Part shown: in pieces, positions 52,897-61,000 of the stretch | Layout of the letters: each line of letters starts with the position of its first letter | Position numbering within the stretch: position 1 is the first letter of the stretch | DNA from: Alitta virens | Lineage: Eukaryota > Annelida > Polychaeta > Phyllodocida > Nereididae | DNA: 64,000 nt | Reading direction: 5' to 3' | Assembly (NCBI GenBank): GCA_932294295.1 | Contig: OW028573.1 | Coordinates: 72,207,829 to 72,271,828 of the forward strand | Notes under the pieces: model-generated | What the model was told of the DNA's origin: nothing | The model's database searches: none | Seen by the model: the letters and a program-made list of their open reading frames with translations, nothing else | Made by a program: the position numbers and the translations under genes

Positions 52897-53310
52897 GAAT
52901 TTGTCTTTATTTAATCAAGTTCAAAAATGCAAGGAGAGCATTGCTGTGATGAAAGTTGACTGATGTAAGCATCTACTAATAACACTGTATAACTGCATCT
53001 TTATAGATATTTTGGGCTGTATAACTTTAGCATTGGCTCTGGTCCAGCAGAAAGTTCATAAGGTAAGAGAGCGTTACTGTTTTATCTCTATTTATTTTTA
53101 TTATAGCAATTTATGATTTTTAGACAGCTGGAGGGAGTGAATATTTTTACAACACGTGTATACGATAAGCCTAACTCAACGATGATTTTATAATGAATTT
53201 TATGAAAAGAAAATTTCTCTGACTAAAGGTAGAAAAAAGACAATGCCTTAATTTATAAATTACTAGGACGGTCGCCTAGAAAATGTCCTGGTATTGATAA
53301 GACTTTTCTG

Positions 53311-53326
53311 TACCTTACGTAAGGTA
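53311..53326. repeat. Perfect 16-bp palindrome
   Basis: TACCTTACGTAAGGTA reads the same on both strands; its centre TTACGTAA is a bZIP (PAR/CEBP-type) core. A CRE palindrome follows at 53343. Confidence 0.7.
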
Positions 53327-53478
53327 TGTACACTTGTATTGATGACGTCACCAGAAATAAACGAGATTCGAACTAAACACCTTACATCCAGGTGATTTAA
53401 GTCGATTAAATGTAAAACATATAAATACATAAAGGAAAGTACAACAAATTACAAAAAATAAACAGCCGCAATAAAGCA

Positions 53479-53603
53479 ATCTCCCTATTAGCTTAAGAAG
53501 CTCAGTAGAGAAGGCTTTCTTGCAGTTTGTGCACTTAATGTTTGTTAATCAAGTTCATCTCATTGTCCAGATAAGTCACTAAACTCAAGCTAATAGGTAG
53601 AGA
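53479..53603. repeat. Imperfect inverted repeat, arms about 20 bp
   Basis: TCTCCCTATTAGCTTAAG at the left pairs with CTCAAGCTAATAGGTAGAGA at the right with one or two differences, enclosing about 80 bases. Confidence 0.5.
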
Positions 53604-54203
53604 CCATATTGGGAGACAATAGGCCTAATGTGTCCAAATTAAGCAAATTGTGTTTTAGTGGCCTCACTCTGCTGACTTCCTTTTCGTAACTTTCTGGGAC
53701 ATAGATCACAAATATTTATTCCATAATTGCAGCCATACCACGTGAAATAGCGGTTCATACGGGCTGGGTGATACAGGCTGGGTGATCTGCATTTCATATC
53801 ACACGAAATGACGTTCGTAAATGTCCATAAAAGGAAGCCCAGGACGTTGCTTTGCCCAAATAAGAGCTAATAAGGATAAAATGTGTACGGCGAAAAAAGT
53901 GCCGGTGTGACTACAGTTGATATGACAGATTATTCCCAATCACACAATAACAGTAGATTGGTTTGTGTACAAGTTAAAAATTTAAAACCTGACTTAAATT
54001 GACTGAGATATGCACAAAATAAATTGCGAGTCGATTTAAATGTTCATGACGCTGGTGACGCTGCAGTCAGCTTGCTCCCATTCGATGGCTGAAATTAATT
54101 GTAAAACACAACTCGTCCCTCTCCTGTAACTCCTACCAACCTTAAAATCAGATCACTTAAGTAGCAGGTTCAGTGAACATCTATCTAAATAGATCATAAG
54201 GGT

Positions 54204-54217
54204 GGGGGGGGGGGGGG
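54204..54217. repeat. Poly-G run, 14 bases
   Basis: Uninterrupted G run in AT-rich intergenic DNA. Confidence 0.9.
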
Positions 54218-55140
54218 AGTTGAGGTGACGAAACACATTGTGGGGCATCGAAGGGGTGCAGTTACACAAACGACAACAAACACTGAACTCTCATGTTTTT
54301 AGAAAGGTATGTGTTATTACATATTTACTGAGTTAGATGCTATTTTAGATATGAAAAAGTCAATTGCACGTACGTGTATGTTTTCTGAATTAATTACGTG
54401 CTTTCAGTTTACCACAAATGTAAAAACACGGTTGAAAAGTACCCATGTGATAGAGCCAAGTTGTATAATAAATATTTGGCACCGGATAAATAGCTCTACA
54501 GTCGCCATATAAATAACACCATTTTATGCAAATGTGTACAAATATACATGCTACACATGATATGTAGGGTTTTTCTTTTCAATGAGTTAATTTTCATCTC
54601 AATCCAAGTCAAACATATGTTTCATGTCATCAACAATTTACTTTACTCAAGGAAGCAAACTAAATTGTCAGCAAAAAGTCGCAGTAATGAATTGCCTATA
54701 ATTGGTTTTGAACAAAAGAGCATAGATCTGCACCGAAAAATAGTTAATCAAGAAGTTAAAACTCAATCAACTGTGTTAGCAGTGAGAACTGATGGGTCAA
54801 ATTTTGATGGCACGTACTAGATTTCATTCTAAGGTTGATGATGTCCTACAAAGCAATCAAAGTGGCCAGAGAAGTTTGATCACCCTATCAGTCTTATCAC
54901 CTTTTATCTCTTGAGTTGTCCTAGCTTGGTTATTATAAAACTCGCTCCTTGGCCGAGCTAATCATACTTCTGCAACCACGTGAGCACTCACAAGGAATGT
55001 TTCAGGATTTACCAATTTCGTTTCCAAGACAACGGTGTTATTAATATTAAAGACAATCAAAGTAAGTTACAATTACAACAGCTTTTTTCTTATTAGTATC
55101 TTGTTGATTTAGCATAATTCGTCATTAATGAATATAGATA

Positions 55141-55424
55141 GATGTGGAAAGTGCAGCCCTCTGAGGCCAGTTCTTGCCGCTATCGAGTGTTGATTGATGA
55201 GGTGAGAGAGAGGAGGAGTCCACCCATGTTAAACATTTATCCCATGGGTGGGGTCTTTTACTTGCCTCAGCATATACACCGAGTACAAGGGAGCGCCAAT
55301 TTAATTCTCATCCGTACGACATCCAGCTGGGATGTTGCTCATGAAAGGTTGCCCAGGCCTGGGATTAAATCCGGGTCCTTCAGAGGAGCAGGCGAGCATC
55401 TTACCACTAGACCACTCAGCTGCC
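55141..55424 (-). repeat. tRNA-derived SINE with a Nin-like core, minus strand
   Basis: On the minus strand it starts GGCAGCTGAGTGGTCTAGTG (A-box region, 55404-55424) followed by GGATTTAATCC (B-box region, 55362-55372), a tRNA-like head of about 70 bases. A core then reads GTACGGATGAGAATTAAAT (55300-55325), resembling the conserved Nin-type SINE centre known from several eumetazoans; this comparison is from memory. The 3' end finishes in a short TCTATCTAT tail at about 55137-55145. Nearly full length but mutated. Confidence 0.7.
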
Positions 55425-55540
55425 TTTGCGTAACGTAATTTTAACATATAATAAGGTCACATAAGTGAATTGCATGTAAACCTGAGACAATGATGTAAAA
55501 GACAACTTATATCACACAGAACTTTGTTAATGTATTAGAA

Positions 55541-55612
55541 ATAATATTTATTTATTTATAGAATATATTTTAAATGGGTGGCTCAATCAGCAGGAGCTGA
55601 TATAGATTCAAA
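55541..55612. repeat. Dispersed AT-rich repeat, copy 1
   Basis: ATTTATTTATTTATAGAATA then TAAATGGGTGGCTCAATCAGCA matches copy 2 at 63594-63650 (TATTTATTTATTTATTAAAA then TAAACTAGGTAGCACCATCAGCA). It resembles the 3' end of a LINE or SINE read on the minus strand. Confidence 0.55.
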
Positions 55613-57509
55613 ACATGTGACTGATAGCATTCAACAATTTCACTAAATATTTGCCGTATCCAAATAATCACAAAGAAAAAATAACTACTATGTTAACTAT
55701 ATTCTTGCGAAATAGTATTGTACAATACGTGAACTCAACATGACTGATAAGGTCACTTTTAATGTTTTGCACGCCCCATTTCCAGAACAGTGTTCTAGAT
55801 AACGATCGAAGTGGCAAAAAGAAAATTTTTACCAAGATGTTAAAAAATCCAAGCATTTAAACATGAAGCCCTCCATTTGGAGAATAAATAAATCAACCAC
55901 ATGGCATTTTACTTTGGGATTAATTTCTATCTCTTCAATGTATTCTCTTCTGATGAAAAAAATCCTTGTCTTTTATGCAGCTCAACTGGGATGTAACAAA
56001 TCGGTTTTCAGTGCATAAATAGGGCAACAGTTTTGTTTTTTAAAACGTTTTATTAAAACTAACAAGTGCAGCTAAGTAACTATGTCAAAACTCGAAGCTG
56101 TCATGGTTAAAAATCCACAAACGCATATACTGCATATAATTAATTTGAAAATATTCAAATTATACATAAAAAAAAAGTATCAACTTTGGTTATTATCATG
56201 AACATCATAGGTTTATTTGTGACATTGTACAAGTGCATAGATATCGTTATGACTAATAATGCCTGTCAAACATTGTTCGTCAAATATAATATAAATAGCA
56301 AATTCGTATTTTAGGCCTGTCAAAAATATGGTAACAAAAGTTGACTTGGCTGGCCTTAGCAGCTGGGACATGAATCTGATGAAATTTAGCTCATGCAATA
56401 CAAGTAGATCTATGTACTGCTATTTGAAGTGTGACGAATACTTATGAAACACATTCCTATCGAGATAAAAATCACGAGATACTGTTTTGGTGACCACACG
56501 TGTACTGATAATGTGAGTGTGAGGTACACATTATACAAATAATGACATTTTATTTAGCTCCAGGAATAGTTAAACATTTACGTCGCCATATTGTAATTTA
56601 TTAGACAAATTCAAATTTCAAAATAAGTTGACTTGAAAAGTACTTTTATCTATTGTTGTGTGGTCACTGATAATGTATATCTCATGGGAAAACACCATGG
56701 TCATCATGTCACAATATAGAGAAAAGAAAACAGATACGTAAAAGCATGGATAACTCTAGTTTATCAAAAGTTAAAGATTTAGAAAATAGAACAGAAGCTC
56801 ACCAGGTCATCCTTCAATCAAAAGTGTATCATGCATGCACAGTGTTTTAATGAATTGGGTTCCCGGTACATCTACCTATTTTCTCAGATCAGCTGCTGTC
56901 AGCCAAACAGAATGCTTCATTGTCCTTTAGCATGGGTGAATGTCGGCCGTTGCTAAGTATATTGGATGTTGCTAGGCCTATAGTCTATTATATGTTGTAG
57001 GGTTGTGGCAGTTCAGACGTAATGGGCCGATTCTGATCTGTCACAACATATTATGGATGAGTTTGGCTTATTCTAAAATAAATTCTGGTCAAAAGGAAAT
57101 TGGAAATTTCAAAATCGGACGAAAAATGACTATAAATGGTCAAATTAAAAAACGAATCGACGACGTTAATGACGTTGTTCATGATGTTGCTATTTCCAAA
57201 TAAGGACGAGACATGGTGGAAAAAATACTGGCGAATAATACCAACCTTATACTATAAAGTTTAAATTCTGAACAAATAAACGCTATGCTAGGCCGTTCGT
57301 GACGCTGGTGATGGATTCGAATTAATAGGGAATCGCTTTGTGGTACATTGTATTTAAAAACTCCGTCAATTTTCATGCGATTTTCAAAATTTAAATCATT
57401 ATGACCAGAATTAACATGTTTAACATAATATCATAATTAGCTTAATTGTTCAGACAAATTGTAACAGCGACTGTCTGTCTAGTTCTCTCTATGCATATAT
57501 CCAAGTTGC

Positions 57510-57705
57510 CAACAACCTTTCTAGTTCGCGCTGGGCTTCCAACCACTGGGTCCCGGGTTCACTTCCCGGTCGAGCCTAAGTTGGATGGCTGATTCATCCA
57601 TCATCTCATTGCCATGGTCCCTGCTTGTCCTAATTAGCCCATCAGGTGCAGAAGTACAGGACGTAAAGCCCTAATCCACCACCACCATCTTTCTGGTTCA
57701 CTTGC
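57510..57705 (+). repeat. tRNA-derived SINE, plus strand
   Basis: A tRNA-like head contains GCTGGGCTTCCAACC and a B box GGTTCACTTCC (57556-57566) inside complementary CCCGGG/CCCGGT arms. The body includes AAGTACAGGACGTAAAGCCC, recalling the GGACGTTAAA block of conserved SINE cores. It lies about 160 bases upstream of the first coding exon of the transporter. Confidence 0.6.
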
Positions 57706-57867
57706 TGTTAGAGTACTCAAGTTATAGGCCAACAAACGTACATCGTAGGTACCTGAATACAGATGGAGGTTCATTGCTCAGCCTCCTCTTTGATCTCAGT
57801 CTAGCTTTAACGATGAGGCAGTATCTATAAGCTAAAATAAAAACTGGTGCATTTTTTTTTATTTCAG

Positions 57868-58047
57868 GACCACCTATAACTGAAATTAATTGAAAAACAA
57901 ATTCCAAATGTGGGACGATATTAAAGGTGAGAAAGTGGAAATTCCTCCAGATGACGTCATCACCCAGGCTACTCCAGCAAAGAATGGTCAAATCGGCCCT
58001 ACAATGAATGGTGCAAACGGCCACGTAGAAACGGCCTCAACCGAGGA
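57868..58047 (+). CDS. ABCB1: ABCB1 exon 1 (first coding): 5' UTR end, ATG and N-terminus
   Basis: A long T tract and TTTCAG form an acceptor just before 57868, so an upstream non-coding exon exists. The ATG at 57908 (context CAAATG) opens 46 codons plus two bases to a GTAAGT donor. The segment is hydrophilic ([17 protein letters not shown]...), as expected for the cytosolic N-terminus. Confidence 0.88.
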
Positions 58048-61000
58048 GTAAGTGTCCAATTTCAGTTGTTTTTTTTATTCTGGAAGACACATCAGTGCCA
58101 GATTGTTTGTTTTGCTAAGAAAAACACAAACGACAGTCTGACGAACACACTCCAATAATCGATAAAACAGAAAGTTGCCGAAATAAGTTTATACCGTTAA
58201 AATATAAAAACTTTGTTAAATGTTGATTAAGCTTACATTTGTATTATATTATTTTGTCTTGTAGTCAAAAAGAAAAAGAAGAAGAAATGAAAATTAGTGC
58301 ATCAGTGGGTTTCTTTGGATTGGTAAGTGCAAGTAATATTAACTTACAGCAGATTCCATAGACTTGGAAACTAAGCTGCAGGGGACGTCATGTGAATCTA
58401 GGACTCCCATTGGCTGAGGGATTGCCTTAGCCAATGTCCTGGATTCGTAGGAGTTTGTTGTCAAGTATTTATGAATTTGCTGTAAGCATCTTTATAATAA
58501 TGACAATAATGACAATAATGACAATCATTGACATAGACAAGCCGATATCAGGTCAAACTAACCAGCGAGCATTACAGTAAAACTTCATCTTTTGACCACC
58601 TTACAATATTACTGTCCAAACTTTTGGACAGTAATACAGACCATACATTATATCAATGCATAAGTACATTTTGAGGTTATAATACAGGTTCTCTCTTGTA
58701 TGTATTCCATGGTTATTTACAATTGGTTAATGCTTTTTATTTGTGACATTGCAGTTTAGATATGCCACAGGGTTCGACAGTTTCCTCATGATATTGGGCA
58801 CCCTGGCCGCCATAGGCATGGGGTGTGCCATTCCTGTCAACTTGCTTGTCTACGGAGAAGTGCTGGATCGCTTCATAAATTCTGCCATGTGAGTCCTTTA
58901 AACTCTTTGCATGCTGTGAACCTGCTTTGCTTAACAGGCTCTGAGGGAGCTTGGCAGTTTTGTGCCTGTAACCAAAAAGGCTTTCATGTAATCACCTCAA
59001 ACATTAACACGACACTTCACAACCAAACAATCGCTGTTCTCTTCTCAAAAAAAGAAGAAGAGTTTTTGACATAAAATGAACGCCCTCAGGATAAAGAGCT
59101 ATAAAGAGCCATAAGGAGTCCGTTTTTATGTTATTAATGTCTAATATCATATTTGCAGCCCTCAAATGCCAGGAAACAGTTCATCCATAGCTCCCCCTGT
59201 ACCTCTGGGAGAATCAATAGATGACCTCATCCTGTACTTCGTGGCCATAGGGGGCGCTGTCATCGTACTAGGCTATGTGGAGATCGCGTGCTGGACCTTG
59301 GCAGCAGAGAGGCAGACCCGTCGCATCCGGGCCCTGTGTTACAACTCCATCCTTAAGCAACACATTGGCTGGTTCGATGTGCATGAGACAGGCGAGCTCA
59401 ACACCAGATTGACAGAGTAAGCAAAAAAGCATCCATGGGAGTAAGATATAGTTTCATAGAGGAAAGATATAAAGCCCTTGGAAGACAAAGAGAGACAAAG
59501 AAAGACAGACTCACACAGTTTTATTATATATTTACACTGGGGAAATATAACTTTATTTCAAAGATATGTTGTAGTGTAGTGGTCCTGGTGTGAGCCAATT
59601 GCGAGGCTCGCGGTCGAGCCTCATTGTGAGAAGGGGAGAATGTAGTGTATTGGTCCTGTTGTGAGCAGAATGTTGCCCTCGCACCAGAGAGTGACTCTTT
59701 GGTACAATGGTTAACGTTCTGGCTTTTAGTCCCAGGGAACCAATGTTCAATTCCAGCTCCCGGAGAACTGTTACAATGTAACGCATGTAATATGGCATGA
59801 AGTCTAATATCAAATTCAGCAAAATTGTATTTTAAAATGGTCCAAATGAGATTAGAAGTTCGTTGTCAGATAGACAGACAGACAGACAGACATTGTGTCG
59901 ATGAGTAATAAGAGGCAGAATGATAGAAAAGTAGAATGTCTATCACAAGTCTTGATGCAGCCCTACAACTTGCTTTATCCTTTGACAGTGACATAAACAA
60001 GATCCAGACGGGAATAGGAGACAAGTTTGCCCTTTGCATCCAGTGGGTCACGACCTTCCTGGCTGGTTACGTCCTAGGGTTCATCAGAGGCTGGCAACTG
60101 ACCTTGGTCATAATTTCTGTAGCCCCTGTCATGGTCATTGCTATTGCCCTACTGCAATTTGTAAGTAGTCTTTGATAACAGCAGTTACATGTACCCCATT
60201 ACAAAATCCGTTGAATTATCCAATGATAGTATCTGTATTTTAGTTTGAATTTATTCAGCCAGTGCAGGGCGAAGTAATTACACATGTATAGGTTTCAAAG
60301 GTTATATTTGAAGTCCAAAGTCACAGGCAACTCATTGTATGCCTGGAGCCCACAAAACATGAAAGACATGCATGCATATTGTATATAATGTCTGTTCAGC
60401 TAATATAATGCGAAATATGAATTTAATCAGTGGCATGATGTCTACACTGGGAGTTAAGATTACCGCCCAGCCAGAAATGCTCTGGATTGTATATTTTGAA
60501 TTATTATATTAAAAAAAAGGTAACACTGTGTCTTTCTTGTCAAACAGTTGATGCAAAGGATCACTAAACTTGAACAAGCAGCCTACGCCCAAGCAGGAGC
60601 AGTGGCAGAGGAGGTCTTGTCTTCAATCAGGACAGTCTATGCCTTTGGAGGGGAGCAGAAAGAATGCGCTAGGTGGGATAATAAAAGAAAATTCAAAGTA
60701 CAGAAACTGCAGAAATTTAACAATACATTTCAACCCTTAACACACGAAGAGAACACATTAAAGCAATTTTAAAAAAAACACAAACAAACCAAAAACACAG
60801 CCACCAAGATTAAGGTAAAGATTAAGAAAAGCTACCTCAACACAATTACTAATGTATGGCCATAAAATGTATTCCTGATTTTTGCTGATTTCAGGTATGA
60901 GAAAAACCTGTTTACAGCAGAACAAGCAGGCAAACGGAAGGGGTTAATGACAGGGGGCAGCGTGGGGTTCGTTTGGGTAACCATTTTTGGGGCTTTTGCC

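Noticed and set aside
59692..59765. Genuine tRNA gene
   Set aside because: Acceptor arms do not pair and the element is embedded in SINE-like repeats inside an intron.
60673..60772. Read-through of ABCB1 exon 6 into the intron
   Set aside because: The continued frame (DNKRKFKVQ...) loses family similarity at once, while splicing to 60895 restores the conserved RYEKNL join.
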